Made by a program: the position numbers and the translations under genes. The notes under the pieces were generated by a model. That model ran no database searches and was not told the origin of the DNA. It saw only the letters and a program-made list of their open reading frames with translations. 64,000 bases of DNA from Falsiroseomonas sp050563525 (GTDB lineage Bacteria; Pseudomonadota; Alphaproteobacteria; Acetobacterales; Acetobacteraceae), in NCBI RefSeq assembly GCF_050563525.1, contig NZ_JBNXUN010000002.1, positions 248,001-312,000 on the forward strand. The letters run 5' to 3'. Below are positions 24,234-31,841 of the stretch, one piece after another (within the stretch, counting starts at the first letter, position 1; each line of letters opens with the position of its first letter).

Positions 24234-26755
24234 GCTTTCGCCTCGCGCGCCAGGGCTTCCATCGCATCGCGCAGGCTGCCATCGGATTTGCCGAAACCGA
24301 CCCAGGGGTCCGCGCTGATGCGCCCTTGGTTCAGCGCATGCAGGGTCCAACCGGCCGGGTCCAACCCCGGCTTCACCGCGGACCAGGCCACCGGTCGCGC
24401 CACTGGCGCGCCGGGCCGCCCACGTGGGGACCAGGAGGCGATGGCGGTGGAGAGCCTGTCGTTGCGCAGGTAGTCGAGGAAGATGCGCCCCTTGCGCGCC
24501 TTCTTCGCCAGCGCCGTGGTGTAGGCCTTCGGCTGGTCGCGTTCCATCAATCCACAGACCAGGCGCGCGAAGGCCTTGGCCTCCGGCCAGCCCGGCCCGT
24601 CGCCTCGCTTCGGCGGCGCCAGCCCCACCACCACATGCAGGCCCTTGCCGCCGGTGACGCGCGCGAAAGGCTTGAGGCCCAGCGCCTTTAGCCGATCGCG
24701 CAAGTCAAGCGCAGCCTCGATGACGCGGTCGAAGGGCACGCCCTCATCAGGGTCCAGGTCGAAGACCAGCCGGTCCGGCACGCCAGGCGTATCCGCGCGC
24801 GCCCCCCAGGGGTGCAACTCCACCGCAGAGACCTGCGCCAGCGCCGCCAGCCCCGCCGCGTCATCGATCCGCATGAACGGCTTCGGCTGACCCTCCACCT
24901 GCACCGCACCGATCAGCGGCGACTGGCCCGGCATCGCATGGCGCTGGAAGAACAGCCCGCCCTCGATGCCATCGGGCGCCCGCAGCAACGACAGCGGCCG
25001 GCCCGCGACATGCTCCAGGATCCGGTCGGCATGGCGGGCGTAGTAGGCGGCGAGGTCGGCCTTGGTGAGCGCGGGCGTGGCATCCGTCGCCGGCCACAGC
25101 ACGCGATCCGGGTTGCTCATGCCCAGCGGCGGCTTCGCCTTCCGGCGCGGCGCCGGCTCCTGACGTGGCGGGTCCTGCGGCGGCGTCACCTGTGCCGCCG
25201 GCTTGTCCTCGCGCAGGCCCTGGAAGCTGGCATGGCGCATCAGCCCGTCCTCGGTCCAGCCGCCATGGGCGACCTCCACAACCAGTTCCGGCTCCACCCA
25301 CACCACGTCCGACAGCTTTGCCGCCTGCTTCCCGCTGAAGGGCGAACTGCCGCGTTCCAGCTTCGACAGCCGCTGCAGGAGATCCGCCGCCGGCGCCGCC
25401 TGGAAGCCGGTGCCGACCCGCCCGAGATAGGCCAGCTTGCCGCCCCGCCAGGCACCGGCCAGCAAAGCGCCAAGGCCGTTGCCGCGCAGCCCGCGGGTGA
25501 AGCCGCCCACCACGAATTCGTCACGCCCACGACACTTCGACTTCGCCCAGGCCGCGCCACGGCCGGCACGATAGGCGGCGTGGCGCTGCTTGGAGACGAT
25601 GCCCTCCATCGAAAGCCGGCAGGCCGAGGCCAGCACCGCGGCACCCGGTGCCGGGAAATGATCGAGGAAGCGCAGCACTGGATGCTTCGCCGGAAGGCGC
25701 TTGCGCAGCACCTGCTTGCGCGCCTCCAGCGTCTCCCCACGCAGGTCGCGCTTGCCGTCATGCAGCAGGTCGAAGGCGAAGAACACAAGCGCCGCGTCGC
25801 TGGCGCCGGACAGCACCGCCTGCAGCGTCGGAAAATCCGGCTGGCCCTGCGCATCCAGCGCCGCCGCCTCGCCATCGATGATGCCATCAGGCAGCGTCGC
25901 CGCGGCCTTCGCGATCGAGGAGAAGCGGTCGGTCCAGTCGAGGCCGGTGCGCGTGCGCAGGGTCGCCTTGCCCCCTTCGGTGCGCATTTGCAACCGGTAG
26001 CCATCGATCTTCAGTTCGTGCAGCCAGTCCTCGCCACGCGGCGGCGTGTCGACCAGGCGGCAGAGCTGCGGCTCGAAGAATTCGGGCAGGCCCGCTGGCT
26101 TCGTCTTCGGCGCCGCCGCATCTTTCATCTTTGGCGCCGCCGCACCTTTCGTCTTCGGCGCCGCCGCACCGTTCGCAATCTGCTCCAGCGTGCGCCCGCT
26201 GAGCACGGAGGTCTTCGCTGCCAGCACCGCGTCGCCCTTGCCGGGCGTCGCCATGCTGTCCTTTTCCTTGATCAGCAGCCAGTTGTTGCGCGCTTCCTTC
26301 CTGCCACCACGCGGCTTCATCCGCACCAGCACGAAGCCGCCCTTCAGCCTCTCGCCGGACAGCACGAATTTCAGCTCGCCCTTGGCCAGGTCCTGATCCA
26401 CCTTGGCGACATCGAGCGGCGCCCAAAGCCCACGGTCGAACACCTGCACCGTGCCACCGCCATAATCCGGCTTCGGGATGCTGCCCTCGAACCCGGCATA
26501 ATCCAACGGATGATCCTCGACCTCCACCGCCAGGCGCTTGTCGGCGGGATCGAGCGAAGGGCCGCGCGTAACGGCCCAGGATTTCAGCACCCCGCCCCAT
26601 TCCAGGCGGAGATCGTAGTGCAGGCGCCGCGCATCGTGCCGCTGCACGACGAAGCTCAGCCGCGCGCCCGCCGCCGCGACCTCGCCCCGCGGCTCCGCCG
26701 TGCGCGCGAAATTCCGCTTGGCGCGATAGCGCTGCAAGGTGTCCGCGGCCGGCAT
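24230..26755 (-). CDS. ligD: NHEJ ATP-dependent DNA ligase LigD (phosphoesterase-ligase-polymerase order)
   Basis: An 841-aa multidomain repair enzyme. Residues about 20-170 are the 3'-phosphoesterase domain (FVVQRHDARRLHYDLRLEW; AVTRGPSLDP; GGGTVQVFDRG). Residues about 230-520 are the ligase, with the adenylated Lys249 in LHELKIDGYR. From about residue 555 is the primase-polymerase (MSNPDRVLWP; LLRAPDGIEGGLFFQRHA; RLVFDLDPDEGVPF). This domain order is that of Pseudomonas-type LigD. Between the first two domains a linker is built from three 24-bp DNA repeats (26103-26174). The ATG start 26755 overlaps the ku stop by one base; a GTG one codon earlier is possible. It overlaps actA by 4 nt. Confidence 0.97.
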   Translation of the reverse strand: MPAADTLQRYRAKRNFARTAEPRGEVAAAGARLSFVVQRHDARRLHYDLRLEWGGVLKSWAVTRGPSLDPADKRLAVEVEDHPLDYAGFEGSIPKPDYGGGTVQVFDRGLWAPLDVAKVDQDLAKGELKFVLSGERLKGGFVLVRMKPRGGRKEARNNWLLIKEKDSMATPGKGDAVLAAKTSVLSGRTLEQIANGAAAPKTKGAAAPKMKDAAAPKTKPAGLPEFFEPQLCRLVDTPPRGEDWLHELKIDGYRLQMRTEGGKATLRTRTGLDWTDRFSSIAKAAATLPDGIIDGEAAALDAQGQPDFPTLQAVLSGASDAALVFFAFDLLHDGKRDLRGETLEARKQVLRKRLPAKHPVLRFLDHFPAPGAAVLASACRLSMEGIVSKQRHAAYRAGRGAAWAKSKCRGRDEFVVGGFTRGLRGNGLGALLAGAWRGGKLAYLGRVGTGFQAAPAADLLQRLSKLERGSSPFSGKQAAKLSDVVWVEPELVVEVAHGGWTEDGLMRHASFQGLREDKPAAQVTPPQDPPRQEPAPRRKAKPPLGMSNPDRVLWPATDATPALTKADLAAYYARHADRILEHVAGRPLSLLRAPDGIEGGLFFQRHAMPGQSPLIGAVQVEGQPKPFMRIDDAAGLAALAQVSAVELHPWGARADTPGVPDRLVFDLDPDEGVPFDRVIEAALDLRDRLKALGLKPFARVTGGKGLHVVVGLAPPKRGDGPGWPEAKAFARLVCGLMERDQPKAYTTALAKKARKGRIFLDYLRNDRLSTAIASWSPRGRPGAPVARPVAWSAVKPGLDPAGWTLHALNQGRISADPWVGFGKSDGSLRDAMEALAREAKA
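26103..26174 (-). repeat. Three 24-bp tandem repeats encoding the LigD linker
   Basis: Units 26103-26126, 26127-26150 and 26151-26174 share the core CTTCGGCGCCGCCGCA (with small changes) and encode three copies of an AAAPKxK-type segment. The repeated linker is basic and probably flexible; copy number may vary between strains. Confidence 0.85.
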
Positions 26756-27648
26756 CACTTCGCCGCGGCGCGCTTGCGTGGCGCCGGCTTCGCCTTGGGC
26801 TTCGTCTTGGATGGCGCCTTCGCCTTGGCAGCCGTCTTCGCCTTCGCCGCCACCCGCGCCGGCGCCTTCGCCGAAGACCCTTCAAGGCTGCGGCGCAGCG
26901 CCTCCATCAAGTCGATCACGTTGTCCTCGCGCGGCGCCGGGGCCCTGGTGCCGCCGCCATCGCCATCCCGCTTGCTCTCGATCAGTGCCCGCAGCGCATC
27001 CTCGTAGCGGTCCTTGAACTCGGCGGGATCGAAGGGCCCGGCCTTCTGCGCGATGATCCGCTCGGCGATCTCGATCATCCCGGCATCGGCCTTGAGCTTC
27101 GGTACATCCTCGAAGTATTCGTCGGATCCGCGCACCTCGTCATGCGTGCGCAGGGTCGTCACCAGCATTCCGGCGCCGCGCGGCTCGATCGCCACGATGC
27201 GTTCCCGCGTGCCCATCACCACCCGCGCCAGAGCCACCTTGGCGGATTTCTCCATGGCGGTGCGGATCACCACGAAGGCATCCGCGCCCGCCTTGCCATC
27301 CGGCACCAGGTAGTAGGGATTGTCCCAGTAGATGCGGTCGATCTCGGCGGCATCGACGAAGCGCTCGATGTCGATGGTCTTGGTCGACTCCAGGCGGACC
27401 GACTTGATTTCCTCGTCGGTCAGCAGGATGTACTCGTCCTTCTCGATCTCGTAGCCGCGCACCAGGTCGCGCCGCTCCACCTCATCGCCCTCCGCATCGA
27501 AGGTGCGGGTGCGGATACGGTTGCCGGTTTCCGGATTGATCAGGTGGAAGCGCACGTCATGCGCGGTGGTCGTCGCCGGGAACAGGGAGACGGGGCAGGA
27601 CACCAGCGAAAGCCGCAGATGCCCGCCCCACGTTGGCCGTGCCGCCAT
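26755..27648 (-). CDS. ku: Non-homologous end joining protein Ku
   Basis: A 297-aa homodimeric DNA-end-binding protein that recruits LigD. The Ku core is clear: GHLRLSLVSCPVSLFPAT, VERRDLVRGYEIEKDEYILL, IERFVDAAEIDRIYWDNPYY and ALARVVMGTRERIVAIEPRG. The last 45 residues form a Lys/Ala/Pro-rich tail (AKAKTAAKAKAPSKTKPKAK) of the sort that binds DNA or LigD in other bacteria. A strong Shine-Dalgarno (GGAGGGGGAG) precedes the ATG. It follows the DUF892 gene by 25 bp on the same strand and overlaps ligD by one base. Confidence 0.97.
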   Translation of the reverse strand: MAARPTWGGHLRLSLVSCPVSLFPATTTAHDVRFHLINPETGNRIRTRTFDAEGDEVERRDLVRGYEIEKDEYILLTDEEIKSVRLESTKTIDIERFVDAAEIDRIYWDNPYYLVPDGKAGADAFVVIRTAMEKSAKVALARVVMGTRERIVAIEPRGAGMLVTTLRTHDEVRGSDEYFEDVPKLKADAGMIEIAERIIAQKAGPFDPAEFKDRYEDALRALIESKRDGDGGGTRAPAPREDNVIDLMEALRRSLEGSSAKAPARVAAKAKTAAKAKAPSKTKPKAKPAPRKRAAAK

Positions 27649-27673
27649 GTCTCCCCCTCCTCCCGGCCCTGGA

Positions 27674-28171
27674 TCAGGCGGCCTTCAGCGCGTCCTTGTG
27701 GACCGACTTCGTCGCCACCTGCGTCAGCAGCGCGTCCGTCGCCTTTTCCTCCTCCAGCGTCGCCTTCAGCAGCTCCACGATATTGGTCTGCTTCTGCGCC
27801 TGCGCCCAGGCCATCAGCGTGCCGTAGCGCGCCATCTCGTAATGCTCGATGGCCTGGCCGGTGGCGATCAGGCCGGCGTCGCGCACCGCGCTCGGCTCCG
27901 GCGCCTCCTCCATCAGCTCCTCGCCCTCCGCGATCAGGCCCTGAATCGCCTCGCAGGTCTGGCCCTGTGCGCGCTTCCCGAGGATCTGGAACACCTGCTG
28001 CAGGCGCTCGATCTGGCCCTCGGTCTGGTCCTTGTGCTCCTTGAACGCCGTCTTCAGCTCCTCGCTGTGCGCGGCGCGCGCCATCTTCGGCAAATTCTTC
28101 AGGATCTGGCGCTCGGCGTAGTAGATGTCCTTGAGGGTCATCAGGAACAGATCGTCCATCGTCTTCATCAT
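27674..28171 (-). CDS. YciE/YciF-type ferritin-like protein (DUF892)
   Basis: A 165-aa four-helix-bundle protein. It starts MMKTMDDLFLMTLKDIYYAE, the typical DUF892 beginning, with the ligand-like residues E and H recurring (YAERQIL; KEHKDQTEGQ; AIEHYEMARYG; EEEKATDALL). DUF892 proteins are induced by general stress in many bacteria; a di-iron site is likely but no reaction is assigned. The start 28171 has GGAGA 8 nt upstream; the frame extends further upstream without homology. It lies just ahead of ku on the same strand. A possible ECF-type promoter lies at 28238-28263. Confidence 0.9.
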   Translation of the reverse strand: MMKTMDDLFLMTLKDIYYAERQILKNLPKMARAAHSEELKTAFKEHKDQTEGQIERLQQVFQILGKRAQGQTCEAIQGLIAEGEELMEEAPEPSAVRDAGLIATGQAIEHYEMARYGTLMAWAQAQKQTNIVELLKATLEEEKATDALLTQVATKSVHKDALKAA

Positions 28172-28237
28172 GGCGGGTCTCCGCGATTGGGTGAGGGCAT
28201 GCAGCCCTGCGGCACAGGCGCGCCGCGGCAGATGAAG

Positions 28238-28263
28238 AACCGCCCGCCGAGGACGGAGTTTCC
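28238..28263 (-). promoter_or_regulatory. Possible ECF (EcfG-like) promoter for the DUF892 gene
   Basis: On the minus strand GGAAAC (28263-28258) is followed after 15 nt by CGGTT (28242-28238), near the GGAAC-N16/17-CGTT pattern of alphaproteobacterial general-stress sigma factors. It is about 67 bp upstream of the DUF892 start. The match is imperfect. Confidence 0.3.
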
Positions 28264-28306
28264 CGCGATCTGCCACAATCGCGTCACCATCCGGCCGCCT
28301 GCGTAA

Positions 28307-28331
28307 GAAACCCCGCGCCCCCCGCCCGGTT
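28307..28331 (+). promoter_or_regulatory. Possible ECF (EcfG-like) promoter for the divergent SDR gene
   Basis: GAAAC (28307-28311), 15 nt, then CGGTT (28327-28331), the same spacing and -10 element as the divergent site, 32 bp upstream of the SDR start at 28364. Imperfect match; the pairing of two alike sites is the main support. Confidence 0.3.
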
Positions 28332-28363
28332 CAGGTCGCACAACCGCCAGCCGGAATGTGCCA

Positions 28364-29236
28364 ATGCCCAGCGAGACCAAGGACCTGCAGCCGAAGCAGC
28401 ACCAACACCACCAGCCCGGCTCCGAGGCGGCGATGGACCCGCAGCCGCGATCCTTCATGGAAAACTGGCGCGCCGCCGGCAAGCTCACCGGAAGGACAGC
28501 GCTGATCACCGGCGGCGATTCCGGCATCGGCCGCGCCGTCGCCATCGGCTTCGCCAAGGAAGGCGCCGACGTGTTCATCCTCTACAAGGACGAGCATGAG
28601 GATGCCGAGGAGACCCGCGCCCATGTCGAGCGCACCGGCCGCCGTTGCCAGATCATGCCGGGCGACATCGGCGATGCCGCCTTCGCGCGCGAAGCCGCAC
28701 GCATCGCCGCGCAATTCCTCGGCGGGCGCATCGACATCCTGGTGAACAACGCGGCGGAACAGCACCCCTGCAAGGACTTCGCCCAGATCCCGGAGGCGCA
28801 GGTTGAACGCACCTTCCAGACCAACATCCTCGGCATGTTCTGGCTGACCAAGGCGGCGCTGGCGCACATGCCGGAGGGTGGTGCGATCATCAACAGCACT
28901 TCCATCACCGCCTATCGCGGCAGTGCCGAGTTGGTGGACTATGCCTCGACCAAGGGCGCCATCCTCGCCTTCACCCGCAGCCTGTCGCAGGCTCTGTGGA
29001 AGCAGCGGAAAATCCGCGTGAACGCCGTGGCGCCAGGCCCGATCTGGACGCCGCTGATCCCATCCTCCTTCGACGAGGAGCGCACGGCGCAGCACGGCGC
29101 CAGCGCCACCATGGAACGTGCCGGGCAGCCGGACGAGGTGGCGCCGAGCTACATCTTCCTCGCCTCGGAGCAGGATTCTTCCTACATCACCGGGCAGGTC
29201 CTGCACCCGAATGGCGGCACGGTGGTGAACGCCTGA
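28364..29236 (+). CDS. YghA-type SDR family oxidoreductase
   Basis: A 290-aa short-chain dehydrogenase. The cofactor motif TGGDSGIGRAVAIGFAKEGA and the active-site triad region (STSITAYRGSAELVDYASTK, with Ser, Tyr and Lys) are intact; NNAAEQHPCKDFAQI and VNAVAPGPIWTPLIPSSF are typical of the YghA/general-stress subgroup. The N-terminal about 45 residues are polar and Gln/His-rich, as in that subgroup. The substrate is unknown (aldehyde or ketone reduction is likely). ATG 28364 is preferred over the GTG two codons earlier. It is divergent from the DUF892 gene and 14 bp ahead of a small stress-type gene. Confidence 0.9.
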   Translation: MPSETKDLQPKQHQHHQPGSEAAMDPQPRSFMENWRAAGKLTGRTALITGGDSGIGRAVAIGFAKEGADVFILYKDEHEDAEETRAHVERTGRRCQIMPGDIGDAAFAREAARIAAQFLGGRIDILVNNAAEQHPCKDFAQIPEAQVERTFQTNILGMFWLTKAALAHMPEGGAIINSTSITAYRGSAELVDYASTKGAILAFTRSLSQALWKQRKIRVNAVAPGPIWTPLIPSSFDEERTAQHGASATMERAGQPDEVAPSYIFLASEQDSSYITGQVLHPNGGTVVNA

Positions 29237-29250
29237 CACAGGAGCTTCGC

Positions 29251-29478
29251 ATGGCCGACAAGACCCCCGACGACACCAAGCACATCCCCGAAGGCGCAAG
29301 CGGCACCGGCATCCGCGCCGGCACCGCGAAGCAGGGCACCGACAACCGGCCGGATATCGGCGACGAGAAGTCGGGCAGGAAGCTGCAGGAGCAAGCGGCC
29401 TCCAAGCCCACCGACGACCTGGCGCCGGAGGCCAAGGGCGGCGCCGGCGGCGGGCGGCGCTGGGCCGGGGATTCCTGA
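29251..29478 (+). CDS. Small hydrophilic protein, probably disordered (unknown function)
   Basis: A 75-aa protein rich in Gly, Lys, Asp and Thr with no hydrophobic core (MADKTPDDTKHIPEGASGTG ... GGAGGGRRWAGDS). CAGGAG lies about 7 nt upstream of ATG 29251, and only 14 bp separate it from the SDR gene, so both are probably one transcript. The composition is like small stress- or desiccation-related proteins, but no family is recognised. Confidence 0.65.
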   Translation: MADKTPDDTKHIPEGASGTGIRAGTAKQGTDNRPDIGDEKSGRKLQEQAASKPTDDLAPEAKGGAGGGRRWAGDS

Positions 29479-29521
29479 AACACCTTGCGCAGCCGGCCCG
29501 GTGGACCATCTCCGCCGGGCC

Positions 29522-30070
29522 ATGACCCACCAGATGCGACCACCCGCCGCCGCCGACCTGCCCGCCTGGCTGGTCGGCGAATTGCGGTCAGACCATGCCG
29601 GGGAAACCGGCGCCGTGATGATCTACCGCGGCATCCTCGCCTTCAGCCGCGACCCGGCCATCCGCGACTTCGCGCATCGCCACGGCGCCACCGAGCAGGG
29701 CCACCTGGACCTGCTGGAGGCGGTGCTGCCGCCTGGCCAACACTCCCGCCTGCTGCCGATCTGGCGCGTCGCCGGCTGGCTGACCGGCGCGCTGCCCGCG
29801 CTGGTCGGCAGCCGCGCCGTCTACGCCACCATCGACGCCGTCGAGACCTTCGTCGATCACCACTACCAGGCGCAGATCGACCGGCTGGACGCGGAACGCA
29901 GCCACCCCGACCTCCGCGCCATGCTGGCGCATTGCCAGGCGGAGGAGGTGCATCACCGCGACGAGGCGCGGGACGCCGCCGATGCGCCTGCAGGTCCACT
30001 GCTGCGCGGCTGGGCCTGGCTGGTCGGCACCGGCTCCGCCGCCGCGGTGCACGCCGCCCGCCGGATCTAG
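29522..30070 (+). CDS. coq7: Demethoxyubiquinone hydroxylase (Coq7)
   Basis: A 182-aa di-iron hydroxylase of ubiquinone biosynthesis (C6 hydroxylation, in place of UbiF). Carboxylate and His ligands are visible in the repeated pattern: ELRSDHAGETGAVMIYRG, ATEQGHLDLLE, DAVETFVDHHY and AEEVHHRDEA. The protein is all-helical and membrane-associated in the family. Start ATG 29522 is chosen; GTG 29501 and ATG 29534 are alternatives. It indicates that ubiquinone is a quinone in this organism. It lies between unrelated genes on the same strand. Confidence 0.93.
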   Translation: MTHQMRPPAAADLPAWLVGELRSDHAGETGAVMIYRGILAFSRDPAIRDFAHRHGATEQGHLDLLEAVLPPGQHSRLLPIWRVAGWLTGALPALVGSRAVYATIDAVETFVDHHYQAQIDRLDAERSHPDLRAMLAHCQAEEVHHRDEARDAADAPAGPLLRGWAWLVGTGSAAAVHAARRI

Positions 30071-30122
30071 CCCGCCCCCCGTCCATGCGTTACCGCAGCC
30101 CTGGCACCAGGGGGATCGGCGC

Positions 30123-31739
30123 ATGGATGAGGAGACGGATGCGCTGGTGCTCGGTAGCGGTGCCGCCGGGCTGACCGCGGCGCTGACCGCCGCGGCTTCC
30201 GGCCTTCGCGTGACGGTGCTGGAAAAGACAGACCGATTGGGCGGCACCAGCGCCATGTCCGGCGCCGGCACCTGGATCCCCGCCAACCACCACGCGGAAG
30301 CCGCCGGCCTTGCGGACACCCCCGAGGAAGCGCTCGCCTATATCCGCGCCGCCGCGCCGGAGGGCTGGGCGGCAACCGAGGATGCGCTATGGCAGCGCCT
30401 GGTCACCGCCGCCCCGGCCATGCTGCGCTTCCTCGAGGCGCATTCGCCGCTGCGCTTCCGCCTGACGCCAGAAGGCGATCCGCTGCGCCACCTGCCCGGC
30501 GCCAAGCCGCGCGGCCGCATGCTGTCGCCGCTGCCGCTCAGCCGCTTCCGGGCTGGCCGCTTCGCCTTCCGCATCAGGCAGTCCACCATCCCGGAGATCT
30601 TCACCTATCACGAGGCGGTGGAGACGGACCTCTATCACCACCCCTACCGCACCGCGCTCCGCCTGCTGCCGCGGCTGGCCTTGCGCCTGCTGACCAACAG
30701 CCGCGGCAAGGGCACGGCGCTGATCACCGGGCTGCTGCGCGGCTGCCTCAATGCCGGGGTGCGGATCGAACTTTCGGCCCGTGCCGTCGCATTGCTGACG
30801 GATGACACCGGCGCGGTCATTGGGGCGGTGGTCGAGCGGAATGGCCTGCGCACGAAGCTTCTCGCCCGACACGGCGTCGTCATCGCCACCGGCGGCTTCG
30901 AATGGGATGCGGCGCTGCGAGCGCGGCATTTCCCGGGGCCGGTCGACTATCTCGGCAGCCCCGAGGGCAATACCGGCGACGGCCATCGCATGGCGGAAGC
31001 CGCCGGCGCCGCCCTGGCGCATATGGACCAGGCGACGCTGACCCCGGCGGTGCCGGTGCGCCACGCAGGCCACCTCATGGCCCGACCGGTGCCGTTCCAC
31101 ACCGAGCCCAACGCCATCCTGGTCAACCGCCACGCCGTCCGCTTCGTCAACGAGCTGACCTTCAACATCGGTGAGGCGGTGGATATGCGCGACGCCACCG
31201 GCCAGCCGGTGCACCTGCCTTGCTGGGTGATCAGCGACGCCACGCTGCCGGACCGCCTGCCGCCGGCGAAGTGGGCGGCACGCGCCGATCCTGGCTGGAT
31301 GCGCCGCGCCGAGACGCTGGAGGGCCTGGCCGCCCTGGTCGGACTGGACCCGGCGACGCTGGCCGCCACCGTGGCCCGCTACAACGCCGCCTGCATGGTG
31401 CAGCGGGACGAGGATTTCGGCCGGCCCTCCGCCGCCGATGCCGCTGCCAGTGGCGACCGGCGGCGGCGCGGCGGCCTGGCGCCGATCCTCCGCCCGCCCT
31501 TCCTGGCGATGCCCTTCAACCGTTCGATCCTTGGCACCAAGGGCGGCCCGCGCACCAACGAACATGCGGAGGTGCTGCGTCCGGATGGCAGCGTCATCGC
31601 CGGGCTGTTCGCCGCCGGTGCCTCCTCCGCCAACCCGCTCGGCACCCGTGGCGTCGGCACCGGCACCACGATCGGGCCGTACATGGCATGGGGGCACGTT
31701 GCCGGGTTGCGCCTGGCGCAGCGCAACGCGGGGCCGTAG
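30123..31739 (+). CDS. FAD-dependent dehydrogenase of the fumarate reductase/3-ketosteroid dehydrogenase type
   Basis: A 538-aa flavoprotein. The N-terminal FAD motif VLGSGAAGLTAALTAAASG and LEKTDRLGGTSAMSGAG, and the C-terminal RGVGTGTTIGPYMAWGHVAG, define the FAD-binding_2 family. The middle part (FHTEPNAILVNRHAVRFVNE) is the substrate-cap region. Members oxidise or reduce C=C bonds of steroids, fumarate-like acids or similar substrates; which one cannot be judged here. No signal peptide or haem domain is present. The start is in-frame ATG 30123; the open frame upstream overlaps coq7 and is not coding. Confidence 0.85.
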   Translation: MDEETDALVLGSGAAGLTAALTAAASGLRVTVLEKTDRLGGTSAMSGAGTWIPANHHAEAAGLADTPEEALAYIRAAAPEGWAATEDALWQRLVTAAPAMLRFLEAHSPLRFRLTPEGDPLRHLPGAKPRGRMLSPLPLSRFRAGRFAFRIRQSTIPEIFTYHEAVETDLYHHPYRTALRLLPRLALRLLTNSRGKGTALITGLLRGCLNAGVRIELSARAVALLTDDTGAVIGAVVERNGLRTKLLARHGVVIATGGFEWDAALRARHFPGPVDYLGSPEGNTGDGHRMAEAAGAALAHMDQATLTPAVPVRHAGHLMARPVPFHTEPNAILVNRHAVRFVNELTFNIGEAVDMRDATGQPVHLPCWVISDATLPDRLPPAKWAARADPGWMRRAETLEGLAALVGLDPATLAATVARYNAACMVQRDEDFGRPSAADAAASGDRRRRGGLAPILRPPFLAMPFNRSILGTKGGPRTNEHAEVLRPDGSVIAGLFAAGASSANPLGTRGVGTGTTIGPYMAWGHVAGLRLAQRNAGP

Positions 31740-31812
31740 CCGGATGCGACCCGGGCCTGGATGATCCGCGCCGATGGGAGCGCGGGTCATGATCTAGCCT
31801 TTTGGCACTTCT

Positions 31813-31840
31813 GCGTAATTCATGCCTTCGGCAATCACGC
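31813..31840. terminator. Imperfect hairpin between convergent genes
   Basis: GCGT (31813-31816) pairs with ACGC (31837-31840), and TGCC with GGCA around the loop TTC, with mismatches between. It lies between the 3' ends of the flavoprotein gene and murJ, in a locally less GC-rich stretch. It could be a bidirectional terminator; there is no clear T run. Confidence 0.3.
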
Positions 31841-31841
31841 T

